A DNA stretch of 64,000 bases, taken from the NCBI GenBank assembly GCA_003255065.1, contig QAOA01003303.1:50871-114870 (forward strand). Direction: 5' to 3'. This document shows positions 34,767 through 46,551 of this stretch, in pieces. Position numbers and translations under genes: made by a program. The notes beneath the pieces were generated by a model. That model was not told the origin of the DNA and did not search any database. It saw only the letters and a list, made by a program, of their open reading frames with translations. The stretch comes from Cercis canadensis (taxonomy: Eukaryota > Streptophyta > Magnoliopsida > Fabales > Fabaceae). The stretch's first letter is position 1; every line of letters starts with the position of its first letter.

Positions 34767-36421
34767 AGATAAAATCTAAAGATTCACAACCCACTCAAGT
34801 TAATTACCCCAACCTAATGTGATTGGTACCCTATAGTAGCTACATCTCCACATTTACTCACTTGTATAAGTGTCTTCCAAGATTAATATGAATTCATCTC
34901 TCTTTCTTATTCTTCAATCACTTTGAGCTTAGTGCTACAATACATTCAGCACTTGTATAAAATCTTCTGCGAAAGTAAAATGGGTTATTAGGTCATAACA
35001 TCTGGTCTTACCAAAATAGGTTGTTGGTTCATTTGTGTTAGATATTAAACCATTTTTGGGCCTTCACCTAACAGCTTAAGCCTTTGAGATGAGATGATTC
35101 ACGGCATGGTATTAGAGCCTCTTTGACTAAGCGGTTAGGAAATCAAATCCTTTTGCCCACACTTTCTCAATTAAATTTCACGTGCAAGGACATGTCATGT
35201 TAGATATAAAATTATTATTGAACCTTTGTCTAATAGTAAATTTGAAAAAAAAATGAAAAGATTGTTTAATTTTTGTGAGTCCCTTCGAAGGATTTAATCT
35301 TAAAAAACTAAAGCTACTATCACATAAGCAATGGTTCTACTAGCTCCAAGTTGACCACACTGCATTTCAAAAATTTCCACCCTACATATCTGACGCGGAT
35401 GGATTAGCATAAAAGAAACCTAAGTTTAAATATCAAATCATATCATTATTTAGGTTCAACTTTGATTATGGGCTGATTGTAATTTTTTAGGAATATTTTA
35501 GTAATTTTCTACTTTTTGTAGTTAATTTTGGTAGCATCAGACCTTAGCTGTATATGGGTTTGCGCTTATTTTATTTACTTGTTATTTCAATATCTAAGTT
35601 TTCCTAAATAAAGTCAGTAATTCTATGATCAACGCAACATATTAAAACTTAGTAGCTACTTAACAAGGTATTGGGAAAACAAAACTGTTGAACAAGAGAT
35701 CATCAATGTGACGACTTCAGATTTCAAAATATATAACAAGGGTCAAAAGAAGTTCAAAATTTTAGAGATGAAATGTATTTTAATCATTTCTTCTCAAAAA
35801 TTAAGAAGAAGAGTTAGTCACTGAGATATATTAGTCAACTTGGTCAAGTTTAATTTTGGAGAAGGCAGTTCTTTCCATGCCTTGCTTGAAAGGTATCAGT
35901 TTCTGGAGTCATAATTGAATGTTGACACAAATATATATATATATATATATATTTTGGGCTTATAAAATGGGCCATATCTGGTTTGGTATCATATTGTGCC
36001 TTTGTTGGATTGTTAGTGTTTAAAATCCAATGTATGAGAAGCAATGTCCACAAGCATTGAGTTCAAATACTTGGTGATTCAAATTGTGAGATAATTGAAG
36101 GTTCAAGTGAGATATTGTTAATGGATAAGCTTTGACCTAGTCAAAACATATCCCACTTAAAAGGACTGTTGATTGCCTAAACAAATGGAGCATTAGAGAT
36201 GTTAACATTTGACTTGGATTATAGAACTATTGTATAAGATTTTGACCAAGTCAAGTGCAACTAACTTAAAGTTCTGAAAGTACCTGAGGAAGTGGGTGCA
36301 TTATGTGGGACTTTATGGATAATATTGGAGGCCACTTCTCACCATTTTAAGGAGCAATTATTGATGCATTTTCAAGTATAAAAAAGGAGCAGCACCTCAA
36401 GAGGAAGTTCCCAGAACCCAC
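34767..36421. other. Intergenic stretch with old retroelement and F-box remnants
   Basis: At 35105-35116 TGGTATTAGAGC resembles a Met-tRNA primer site of Copia-type elements after a possible LTR end, so this is a probable old remnant. An (AT)n run lies at 35931-35952. On the minus strand near 35873-35935, NYDS then, one frame over, ETDTFQARH resembles exon 2 of the F-box family and may be another degraded copy. No intact gene. Confidence 0.35.
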
Positions 36422-36965
36422 CTTGCGTTTGGCTTGGATAACACATTTTCTAACCCAACACTGAGTAAGGCATTGCAAAACATCAATCCCTGCAAAAAGA
36501 AACACAGAATTCACATCACAGCATAGGAAAATCTCTTAACAAAATTCTAACAACTTGAAACCAAAATTAGCTTGCTGCCATTACCCTATAGACCTGTGCC
36601 AAGAACTAGAACCCGCCTCTCTCTAGAGAGATATGCATAGCCATGATGAAATTATTTGACCATGAACCATAACCATCTAAAGATGACCCAAGACATATAA
36701 TAGGCCAAACACCATTAATAGACTCTTGTGATCCATTCTGAATATGTTGATTCAAGGGTTCTTCTTCCTTAGCTCTTGTTAAATGTAATTGCCACTCCTT
36801 GTAAGTTACATCACCAATTACCCTACCCTGTCTTTTCTCTATGAATTTTTCCCATAAATGATTACTCCTACATTTATCCCTTAAAGAAGTACACACTTCA
36901 AACATTCCACAGAGTTCGACTGGCAAAAGGTTCTTGAGAATGCAATCCAAGGTTGATTCAGGCAT
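36422..36965 (-). pseudogene. F-box pseudogene, paralogue of the 6318-8700 gene
   Basis: Exon 1 (36965-36585) contains an F-box (MPESTLDCILKNLLPVEL.. CGMFEVCTSLRDKCRSNHLW) and the downstream GVWPIICLGSSL and AMHISLERGGF. An extra A just upstream (TTAAAATATG) shifts the frame between LSLL and MPEST. A TAG replaces the Trp codon of the paralogue's GRFW (GGF-stop-FLAQVYR). Exon 2-like sequence at 36489-36422 (LMFCNALLS..) has the same 68-nt length and splice phase as in the intact gene. Exons 3-5 were not found. It is most likely dead, left by duplication of the F-box gene about 28 kb away. Confidence 0.78.
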
Positions 36966-39366
36966 ATTTTAAGAGGGAAAGGTTACATCCCTTATCATTC
37001 TCCATGTGAGGAGGTTGACTGTTACAAGTCTCACATCGGTTCCACAAGGTTGTTGAAATGATAAAGGACTCGTAACATTGACTTTCTCGATGACATGGTT
37101 AAAGACTCAACGGAGCTTGAATTTGAAACAACAGCTTTCTTCCTCCTTGCTCCTATATGGCCCACATTTGTACAATTGATCCCATAAATGAAAATCACAA
37201 ATCTCTTATTGTTTCAAATCAAAGCATTAGAATTACGTTTAGTAACAAAACAAGTTTTGAAGAAATATTTTAATTAATTTATATATATGAGCACAAAATG
37301 ATAAAATTGGAATAATTAAGTGACAAAGATATAACTATTTTCCTGCCAAAAATAAAAATAAAAATTGAGACAATTGTTATTAGATCACACAAACAAAAAA
37401 TAATTATAAGTGGGCGACTGAAAGAAAAAAAAGAAACATTTTCTCGATGATGACTCTAAAAGTTATAAAATTCCAAATTTGGAATTTGTTGTCCAATGGT
37501 CATTGCTTACTGACCAGTGATTATCCTAACATGCATCTTCCTTGTTACATCCAAATGCTTGAGGGTTTATTCGTTGCTTAGATTCTTTATGGTATGGCCA
37601 AGGTGCCAAGCCACGTCAATGTTTTCCTTCATTTTCTACAAATCAAAGGATATGGTGGTTACAACGAGAGAGATAGTGTATCCTGGATCTCTTTCTACAC
37701 TGCCCCTAAACGAAATTTTTTGATTGCTTTGTCTTCTTCAATCAAACATTGATGGACCTTCTTGGGTACCAATCCAGGTCTATCAAAAGCCTGGAACTGA
37801 TCTGGCTTGGCCAATACATTTCGATACAAACAAAGGTCATTCTTTGCTATAAATTGGCACAAATTTTACTCAAAACTTAAGAGTATGACTATTGAAGAGT
37901 AATTAGAAATGTACTGTTACATGATTGAAGCAATTAGATATTTATTACTGCATAGCTAATTTTACTTAATTCATTAGTGCATAGCTGAATTTAGAAGTTA
38001 CAACCATTTGGGAAAATTGTCTTGTGAGTTGTGAAGCTGTTTGTGAAGGGTTGTGTAAGAGATTACCTGCATGCATTCACTTTAGCTATGGTTTAGCCGC
38101 AACTGAGTTATATGTTTCTTTCCCCATAACATGTCATATAAAAGAAAATAAATATAGATTTGGATCCAATCATGTTACATGACTTATGTTGAGAGAAAAT
38201 ACTAATATGATAGTACATTGTCAATGGTTCGATTAGCTTGAAGTTAAACGCATGTTTCAAATGAACCGAACATTGATCATATAACATGACCAGATTCAAA
38301 TCTAACAAAAATCCACACATATTAAGTCAGAGAATTTGGGTCATGAAATATTTTAAAAGAGTATTGATTTAATTAAGGCAGTGATTGCTTTTATAGCCAA
38401 AATGGTTAATGCCACAACATAATTAATATTCAATATTTAATTTTTTAAATTTACCCTTGAATATTTTTGTTTTATTAATTGGTTGCCTACAAACATTTTC
38501 TTTCTTATCATTAATGGAAAAAAAAAACTAAATAAGCCGATTAAATAAAACCCTTTCCTTGGCTTTCATTTTCCACCAACCCCAAAATCAAAACCAACCA
38601 AGCTCTATCCCAAAAAAAAAGAAAAAATATCTAACCAAGAAAAATCGAATATCCATCAACAAAGAACATATAGAACCAGTCAAGGATGGCTTGGACTTTT
38701 CCGAACAGCACAAGGAACAATAAATTTACCATCCTCTTGTTCTTGTTTATGAAACGTATAACATGTAAAGCCTTCCCTCCACGGCCAAGGAAAGTGTTTT
38801 AGGGGTTGTATTTTGTTTCTATTTGGGGATGTTATATGAAATTTTATTTGTATCATTTCTTTTGTCTTTGTTAAAATTCTTGTGTTTGATAATATAATTT
38901 TAAATACCAAACGAGTACTAAGGTCATTCTCAGGACTTGTGAAATTCATATTTGAACCCAGAGTCATAGCTAAAGTATTAAAATCTAAAGTATTACTAGT
39001 ATAACTTTAAAAGTAGAATGCTAATGCCCCACAACTCACCAAGTGGCACTCCCACTCATTAATACGAGTCATAAATACTCACATTTAATACAATTGTAAT
39101 ATTAAAACAAATAATATATACTAAACTTGTCAAATACTCTCCCAAATTTTAGCCCCACAATAAATGTTGATTTGACATGTGGCACTGCAATGAATTTTCT
39201 GTATTATTATTCAAAGAGAAAATATTAGAAAATAAATTTTGTAACATAAAACATATATTATCATAAATGTAATTGTATTCTAAATATATTATCATAAATG
39301 TAATTGTATTCTAAATTATGAAAATATAATTACATTTATTTGCATTAATTCACTTTTATAATGACA
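36966..39366. other. Intergenic, no gene recognised
   Basis: AT-rich. TGTTACAAGTCTCACATCGG at about 37019 resembles a phrase common in plant TRIM and LTR sequences, but no paired copy was found nearby. ORFs of 60-95 codons lack domains or gene structure. Confidence 0.35.
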
Positions 39367-39400
39367 CTAGTACTATTCCCGCACCGATGTGCGGACCATT
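39367..39400 (-). mobile_element. Helitron-type 3' terminus
   Basis: On the minus strand the sequence reads a hairpin CCGCACATCGGTGCGG (39394-39379, 6-bp stem), then GAATAGTA and CTAG at 39370-39367, followed by T outside. A short GC-rich hairpin about 10 bases before CTAG, next to a T, is the Helitron 3' end. The body therefore extends to the right, across the two gene fragments at 40111-41443. The 5' end (TC after an A) was not identified. Confidence 0.5.
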
Positions 39401-40110
39401 GGGCGACGGGATGCGGGACCCAAGGAATGGGATGTGGTATAGAATTTATTTGATCATATGAGCATAAATTATATAACGATACTCCCAACTCTCAATTGGA
39501 CATGAAGTTTTTATATAAATTAATATTTAACAATATTTTGTTCAAGATTTTGGATAGGACATATTCTATTTGTCTGATTTCCGGAGGATATTGTGATTTA
39601 TCTTTAATTCCATTATGATAGTCCCTCTAACATAAAAGAGAAGTGTTGGTTACTTTGAGACAGAATTCCAAAATCAATTCAAGCACCATGACAGTTGGTC
39701 TTATGTTGTGTGGTTTGTATGATTTCTTATGGATATGAAAAAGTATGCTTAAAATCCGTATAGGTGTATAGAATTTTGGACAATGACTTATTTTGAAGTA
39801 TCATAGTTGTCTAATTGTACCAGACCGTTTTATGGAGGTTTTCATAACTATGCCTTGTGTCATACTTGACGTGTATATCTTCTGATCAAGTGTTCTATGT
39901 GTTGATCTTAAAATATTTGAGATAAATGTTAAATGTAACCATAAAAAATGGTTGAGACTCAATAATATTAATTTGCAAATGATAGAGAAGGATTACTAAT
40001 TAGATGGTTTAAATGGTCAGGGTTGAATCTGAAATATTGTTCATTTCTATGGTTACACTTTTAACTGTCTCTCTTAAAGGTTGATAAATTTCCTAAATTT
40101 TGTTTGACAG

Positions 40111-40476
40111 GGACGGGGTCCCCTCCCTACAAGTAGTGGTGGTGATGCTGCTACTGCTAATATTGCTGCTGGAGCTCCTCCACATCCGGGAGCACAAACT
40201 GGCCTAGCTTCTGCAAGGTCAAGTTATGATGCTCCTAGTGGACTTGGTTATGATGCGTCTACAGGGCCTGCTTATGATGCATAACGGGGTGTTGCTTACG
40301 ATGCACAAAGAATAACTGCTTATGATACAGTTAGAGGATATGCTTATGATTCATAGAGAGGGGCTATTTTTTATGCTCAGAGAACTGGTTATGATACATA
40401 GAGAAGACCAAGTTATGAGGCTCAGAGAGGACCAAATTATGATGCACAGTCAAGAGGTGTTGGAGCTAATTCCTAA
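40111..40476 (+). pseudogene. FLX-like gene fragment (Tyr-Asp-Ala-Gln-Arg-Gly repeats)
   Basis: An exon-like stretch after a TTTGACAG acceptor. It reads GRGPLPTSSGGDAATANIAA, then repeats of the type YDA(Q/S)RG: SYDAPSGLGYDASTGPAYDA.. AYDAQR.. SYEAQRGPNYDAQSRG, ending at TAA. Such repeats are found near the C-terminus of some FLX-like (FLC EXPRESSOR-like) coiled-coil proteins; this is recalled from memory. Three in-frame stops replace glutamine codons (CAG to TAG, CAA to TAA). The coiled-coil body is absent. It lies close to a fragment of an unrelated gene and to a Helitron-type end. Confidence 0.55.
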
Positions 40477-40924
40477 GATTTCGTGTCATACAAGTTAGTG
40501 GTCTTACCTATTGATACCAATAATTTAAGATGAAATATTCCTACTCTTTGCTGAACCGTCTTTTTTATTCTATGGCATTAGGCATTAAAGTCAGGAATTC
40601 AGCTTTCTGGGGAAAAAAATGTACACTCTGATATGACGCGATGTCAGGCTGTTAGCATGTATAACTATATTTTTAGTTTTAGACTAGGTGTCTCTATATA
40701 GCTGATTTTATGATTCATATATAAACTTGTGATATTAATTTGACCATGTTTTAATTGTATAATGCTTGGATCAGTTGCTAATGCATTAGGTTGTATTTTT
40801 CATTAAGACGATATGTATTTATGCTATTATCTAGGTAGTAAGTTAGGCATCTCTTTGTTTGAACTTTCAACCTGACTTGCCTCTTATGCTTGGTGAAAAT
40901 TTATTGGTTTTTCTCATTTGACAG

Positions 40925-41443
40925 AATTCTGATGAGGATGAAGGTAGTGAATTAAGACGAGGATCACCTAATGAATAATGATACCATGCATTCTCATGTG
41001 GCCAAACTGCTGACAAGCATTTCTATTGACTGTTGTGTGAACTGGTCAAAGAACAGCATAGTGTGCCTGCCCTTACTTGCCTAATAAATGCTTATCGGGC
41101 AGCATGCCACAATAGTTCTGAGGAAACCAATGTTGGTGGCTCTATCTTATCTTGTGGAATTCAGAAGAGTGAAACTTTCTTCAAGGTATTGATGTTCTTT
41201 CTAAATGAGGCTAATAGTGTATTTAAGAAGTTATTGGGGATATCAAGCTCCAGTTATAGGTAGGAAACTATTCTGGATCTAAAGAATACAACAAAATGGA
41301 GAACTTTGAGTTACCTAAGAAGTACCCTATTTCTCTTGAACCAAGTCACTGATTACGAGATATTGGCCTTCTCATTTGCTCAATTCAAACCTTCAATCAT
41401 ACTTCTGGCTGCATTTCCGTCTTTACTTCGCATGCTTGTTAAG
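40925..41443 (+). pseudogene. NOC2-family (nucleolar complex protein 2 / REBELOTE-like) fragment
   Basis: Exon-like from a TTTGACAG acceptor at 40924 to a GTATTC donor at 41444. The acidic start NSDEDEGSELRRGSPNE is followed by stops and a shift, then LVKEQHSVPALTCLINAYRA, FFLNEANSVFKKLLGISSSS, a stop, ILDLKNTTKW, YLRSTLFLLNQVTDYEILAF and AAFPSLLRMLVK. These match the core of plant NOC2-type ribosome biogenesis proteins, which act in the nucleolus; recalled from memory. Frame breaks and missing flanking exons show a dead fragment. The ORF at 42495-42809 was not recognised as part of it. Confidence 0.68.
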
Positions 41444-43365
41444 GTATTCTAAATTTAATAGTAATAGAAGATACTAGGGAATGCTTCACATGCTTTTTTT
41501 ATTTGTCTTTGTATAATGGATGCTGGTCAGGGTCGGTTTAATAGAAAACTTGATGATGTTCATTTTCAATGTTAAGTTATTTCACATTTCCCTATCTTCA
41601 TGTAGTTTACTCATAGGTACTTACAGTGGTTAAGGAGCATTTTCAATTGGGAAATTACATTTTAGACATGTATACCTCTACAGCCTTCTTGCTGGATTTT
41701 TGGAAACTTGAACACTCCTTGATCTTTAGTAAGTTTTGAGGACCAGAATTGAACTTAAAGAAGGCTCCATTCTTCCTCCCTTAATTTTGTGGTTGGTATT
41801 TATTTCCTCTGGCTTTTTGTGTCATTGATTTCTCCAGGGTCTACTGTCCTCAGTTGCAGAATTTTATTATTTTGTAGGAGAATTTCATTAGATATAATAT
41901 ATGAATAGTGTTGTGTTGAAAACCACACTATTTAGTTTAGTGCTGAATGTTGGCAAGCATTAAAAATTTTATGGACTACTTAGTTGTTGTACACAATAGG
42001 AACATTTAAAAGTAGTGAACTTATCTCCATTGCAATTAAAATTTTGTAGTGAACTTCTAGCCCTTAGATTATAAGTATTTTTTTTTTTTTTGTTTTTTTT
42101 GGGTCTGTTGTAGACAACCTTTACACTTTAATTGTCTCCAACGAAGTCTAATGTTTATGAAAGGATACCATGAAGTACATTTTTTTCCCCAAAAGGCTGA
42201 ATTCATAACTCTAATGTGCTTAAATGGTGATGATGTTACTAAAACAAGGAGAAAGTTCCCTAGGACAAAGGTGTGAATCCAATCTATGAGATTGGGCCGG
42301 TTTTTGGAGGTTGTAGTATTTATGTGAAGGCCTCATCTATAATTTAATTTAAAAGAGGTGTTGTCTCGTAGGAAAGGTGTACATATTGCAACCAATTTAC
42401 AAGTGTCTCAAGGGGTCTTTGAATCTAATTGTGTAGAATTGGTTAAGGCTATCTCTGTCACATATATTGATTCAAGATTACTATTTTCTTATATTTGACT
42501 CTGCTATTATGTGAACAAAAGTCAGTAGATACCTTATTTAATCAATACATTATGCGTTGTGTAGTCCAATGTGGCTTTGATATGGTGTGCATAACTGCAA
42601 AAGGAAATATCTTGGATTCTGCAATCATTTTTAGGACGTTGTCAGGTTGTAAGCAAGCATGGAAAATTCGTGGTTTTTCTTGCTTTGACATTAAGCTGGC
42701 TCTAGCGCAGTTTCTTCCATGGACAACCTATAAGATGTGCATGAATTGGAAAGTGCTCAGTAGAACAATTCGTAGTTTGGGCAAGTGGTTGGTGAAAACA
42801 AAATTTTGAATACATGAGAAAAAAATTAAAAATTTGAATTTTGCTAATAAATACATTCCATCACCATTGAAGATTAGTTCAAAAAAAATTCTTAAATTAT
42901 TAACTCTCCTAATTAATTGCTAATCAATTAATTAAAATTGGCATCTGATTGTAATTAATTGTTATATTTTCTTTTATTAATTTTGTATTTATTTAATTTT
43001 AAATAATCTAAGTGTGTGAAATTACTTAATTAGGNTAAATACATTCCATCACCATTGATTAGTTCAAAAAAAAATTTAAAATTATTAACTCTCCTAATTA
43101 ATTGCTAATCAATTAATTATAATTGGCATCTGATTGTAATTAATTGTTATATTTTCTTTTATTAATTTTGTATTTATTTAATTTTAAATAATCTAAGTGT
43201 GTGAAATTACTTAATTAGGCCTGTAACCCTATTTGAAACTCTCCAACAATAAGTATTGCAATCACTTTGCAACCATTGTAGGCTAAATTATCTGCTAATA
43301 AAATAATTTTTTGTTTGTGCTTCTAAAAATTCTTCATAGTCTACATTTCTTGGGATTATATTTTA
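41444..43365. other. Non-coding stretch after the NOC2 fragment
   Basis: Probably intron-like or filler DNA within the putative Helitron. A 104-codon ORF at 42495-42809 has no recognised domain. The duplication around the N at 43035 lies here. Confidence 0.35.
42848..43219. repeat. Direct duplication around N at 43035
   Basis: 42848-43034 and 43036-43219 are near-identical AT-rich copies (TAAATACATTCCATCACC...ACTTAATTAGG), joined by a single N. Probable unmerged contig overlap. Confidence 0.78.
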
Positions 43366-43733
43366 GAGTAAAACCCCTTTTTAGTCCTTGAAAAATGCAG
43401 TCACTGACAAATTCATCCTTCAAAAATTTTTAGTGACAAATTGATCGTTGAATTATTATTTTACTGACAAATTAGTCCTCCGGTAGGCAAGATCAGTGAA
43501 AAGAAAAGGAGGACTTGAATGAGAAAAGGAGGGCTTAAACATAGCTAAACAAGATCAGTGAAAAAAATTTAAGAAAGGAGCCTGCAGGGGTCCAGAACTT
43601 TTCTCATTAAAGTAACAGAGGACTAATTTGTCAGACAGAATAATAATTCAAGGACCAATTTGTCACTGAAAATTTTTAGAGGATGAATTTGTCAGTAGTT
43701 GTATTTTTTAAGGACTAAAAAAGGGTTTTACTC
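43366..43733. mobile_element. Mutator-type MITE copy 2 (368 bp) with 9-bp TSD
   Basis: Terminal inverted repeats GAGTAAAACCCCTTTTTAG and CTAAAAAAGGGTTTTACTC. It is flanked by the perfect 9-bp duplication TATATTTTA (43357-43365 and 43734-43742), the TSD length of Mutator-like elements. Same family and length as 33488-33855, inverted relative to it. Non-coding. Confidence 0.88.
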
Positions 43734-43825
43734 TATATTTTATTGTAGGCCTATGCGGATACTTCATACAAATATGAATATCCAAGTGGTGATGCCACTC
43801 CAACATATGTTCAGGTCAAGATATG

Positions 43826-44760
43826 TGTCACAACGTACCCGAAGGTCACTACGACGCAGATGGCAAAATAAAAAGAGATTTAGTTTTCAAAATAAAAACT
43901 CTAGAGTCGCCACCAATTGTATTAAGAAAATAGGGAACAATTGGAAAACCTTTTTTTTATTTATTAAATAATAAAAAAATCGGTCTACGAACCAAATAGG
44001 GTTCGGGAGTCTGTTTATGAGTGGGGAATGTGTTAGGCACCCCACAGCATTTTTCTAAAGACGATTACCCTAAATTAGTTGTGCGAATAGAATATGGCCA
44101 AAAATGTATGTTTTATTTACCCCAGAATAATAAATTGATTACAAGAATATCTGACAAAAATAAGAACCCAGAATTTGAACATGCAATGCATGAATTATCT
44201 ACCGAGACCTAAATCCTTCAACCCCTTCATCACATGAAGTGACCGTCCAGGGTGGCGCTACCTTCACCTAGATCGGATAGAGAAAGACATCCCATATAGA
44301 ACTGACTCGCCCTATCCTCCCATGATAAATGAAGGGGCATGCGGATACTATGCGACATAGATATATTTTTACATGCAATACAAATGCATGACTTTAAATA
44401 TTACAAAACTTGTCTCCAAATCTAAGTATTGAGAAATTTTAAATTACATCCAAAAAAAAAAGATAAATAAGACAATGTTCTTGCTCCACACTTGTATCTG
44501 GATATATTCCGATTGGGCCTTCCGATTTTCTTGTACTCATAATTACAATGAATTATGTTCGAGAATGCTCATATATACAAAATACAAAGTAGGCAAGACT
44601 TAAAGACTTATGGTTCTTAAGAGAAAAAACTGAGAGTGAACTAGAGCCAAAACTTAGAGTGAACTAGACGTGCAAAAATTCTAAAAATTATATACATTGA
44701 AGCCACATATCCTACGGTTTTAATAAAATCAAAATTACTTAATTTGGATTTGTTCAACTT
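43826..44760 (-). repeat. 3' LTR remnant of element E
   Basis: It matches 52732-53655 of the 5' LTR. It starts (plus strand) TGTCACAACGTAC and ends at the CAACTT shared with the pol remnant, the deletion joint. Confidence 0.87.
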
Positions 44761-45210
44761 AGAGTGATCACTTCATCCTTTATCTTACTAGACATTTCTG
44801 GCCTCATCCGTCTCAACTTTTGTTTAATCGGTTTGCAATCGGGATACAATGGGATCTTGTGAGATACTGGGGTCGAGACCCGACATGTCTTAATAGGACC
44901 AGGCAAAAATATCCAAGTACTTTTTGAATAAAGCAATCATTTCTTCTTTTTCCGGGTTATCAACATATTTCAATTCTCTCTTCTCTTCCTTAGTGCCCAA
45001 GTTTATTATTTGTACTTCTTCATTGTAGGGACTTATTGTTTTTTCATATGACTCAAACATCTTCGCAAATCTATCAGAAAGTTCTACCTTCTCATCAAAG
45101 TTGTATTCATCTGTATCAAATTCAACATGAGAATCAATCATTGGATAAATAAAATCATGGTCTTGGGATAAGAGATTTGTATTGTCAAGACTCCTGGGAA
45201 CAAAATTCAA
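44754..45210 (-). pseudogene. Pre-RT segment of element E pol
   Basis: Two overlapping frames. The first includes DRFAKMFESYEKTISPYNEE, IINLGTKEEKRELKYVDNPE and LFKKYLDIFAWSY. The second includes PVSHKIPLYPDCKPIKQKLR and RMRPEMSSKIKDEVITLS. These precede RT in Ogre/Tat pols. The sequence stops just before RT proper, where the deletion fused it to the LTR. Confidence 0.83.
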
Positions 45211-45847
45211 AGAAAATTGAACAAAAGTTAATTCAATAAAGATTAATGTGAAGAAAGAAAAAAAAATGATGAACTCTTAGGAAGATAATGAATAAGATAG
45301 AACTAAATTCAAACTCCATATTGAAATACTTCATTAATATGCAAAATAAAATATGGTCCAATGCAACAACATGCAAATGACTTTGGACCTCGGTCATAAG
45401 AAAAATAATGACAGAAACAACTATTACTCAAATGAGACAATCTCGGGCAATGGTTCCATTTCCAAAATTAATCAGTTGTTCTTTCTCGTCGCAGGGCCAT
45501 ATCCAGCAACTCTTCTCTTGATGACCTTCCAAAGTGTTCACCATGTACATAGGATCGGTCACACTAAGAGGAAACATCACTCCAACTGACTCAGAAAATG
45601 TCTCTCGAAGGTGAGGCATGCTCCTTGCTTCTTCCTTTTGTCAATTTCCTTGTAAACCCACTGAGTCTTCAAATGAGGGCTCATATCCCAACCCCTATTT
45701 GCTGACATTCTCTAGGAGTGAGATAGGAGCACGGATGCCTTGCAAGTTAACTCCTAAACCTTTGCTTTTCTGAAATCCACTCTTCAACACGATTCGAGAC
45801 ACTATTTGGTTAACATATCCCTTTTTCTGTATCTCCCTCATATTGCC

Positions 45848-46527
45848 TTATGCTATCTCTAAAGACTGAAAAGAAGTTTCTAAGGCTTCTTCTGTTGTCT
45901 CCACATAAGGCAAAGAGTTGGGTTTAGATACCAACATTTCCTCCTCTCCTTTGACAGTGATTACTTTTCTGTCACTAACATATTTCAACCTTTGATGAAG
46001 AGTAGATGAGATTACCCCTGCTGCGTGGATCCATGGTCTCCCTAAAAGCATGGTGTAAGCCAGCTCTATGTCCATTACTTGAAAATGGACGTCAAACTGA
46101 CTGGGCCCAATTTCTAGACGAAGCAAATGTCTCCAAGAACTTCTCTTTTTGTCCTATCGAACGCTCTCACTACCATGCAACTGTCTTGGATTAGGGACTT
46201 GTTAACAAGCAATTGTGCAAGGGTTGAATAGGGAAGCACGTTTAGTGTAGACCCATTGTTAATTAGGACTCTTGCCACCATGTACCCTTCACATTTTAGC
46301 GTAATGTGAAGTGCCTTAGTATGATTACTCATACCAGGCATTAACTCTTCATCAGAGAAGGAAATAGTACTGACATTCCGAATAAAGTTCACCATATCCC
46401 CAAATTTTTCTATAGTGATGTATGGCTGCACATAAGCTTGATCTAAAAACTTTTGCAAGGCTCTTCTATGGGACTCTGAACTCATGATAAGTGACAACAA
46501 AGAAATGCGAGCAGGGGTTTTCTTCAT
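45848..46527 (-). pseudogene. Aspartic protease of element E, active-site Asp changed
   Basis: Two frames (46527-46114 and 46126-45848) make up the domain: GMSNHTKALHITLKCEGYMV, active site VLINNGSTLNVLP, MVVRAFDRTKREVLGDI, and FQVMDIELAYTMLLGRPWIH (Leu-Leu-Gly-Arg-Pro). Relatives carry D-N-G-S in the active site; here it is N-N-G-S, so the catalytic Asp is lost. A frameshift also lies near 46120. Confidence 0.8.
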
Positions 46528-46551
46528 TTATTCTACGATGTCATATTCACT

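Noticed and set aside
42495..42809. 104-codon ORF as part of the NOC2 fragment
   Set aside because: No NOC2-family motif and no convincing splice link to 40925-41443.
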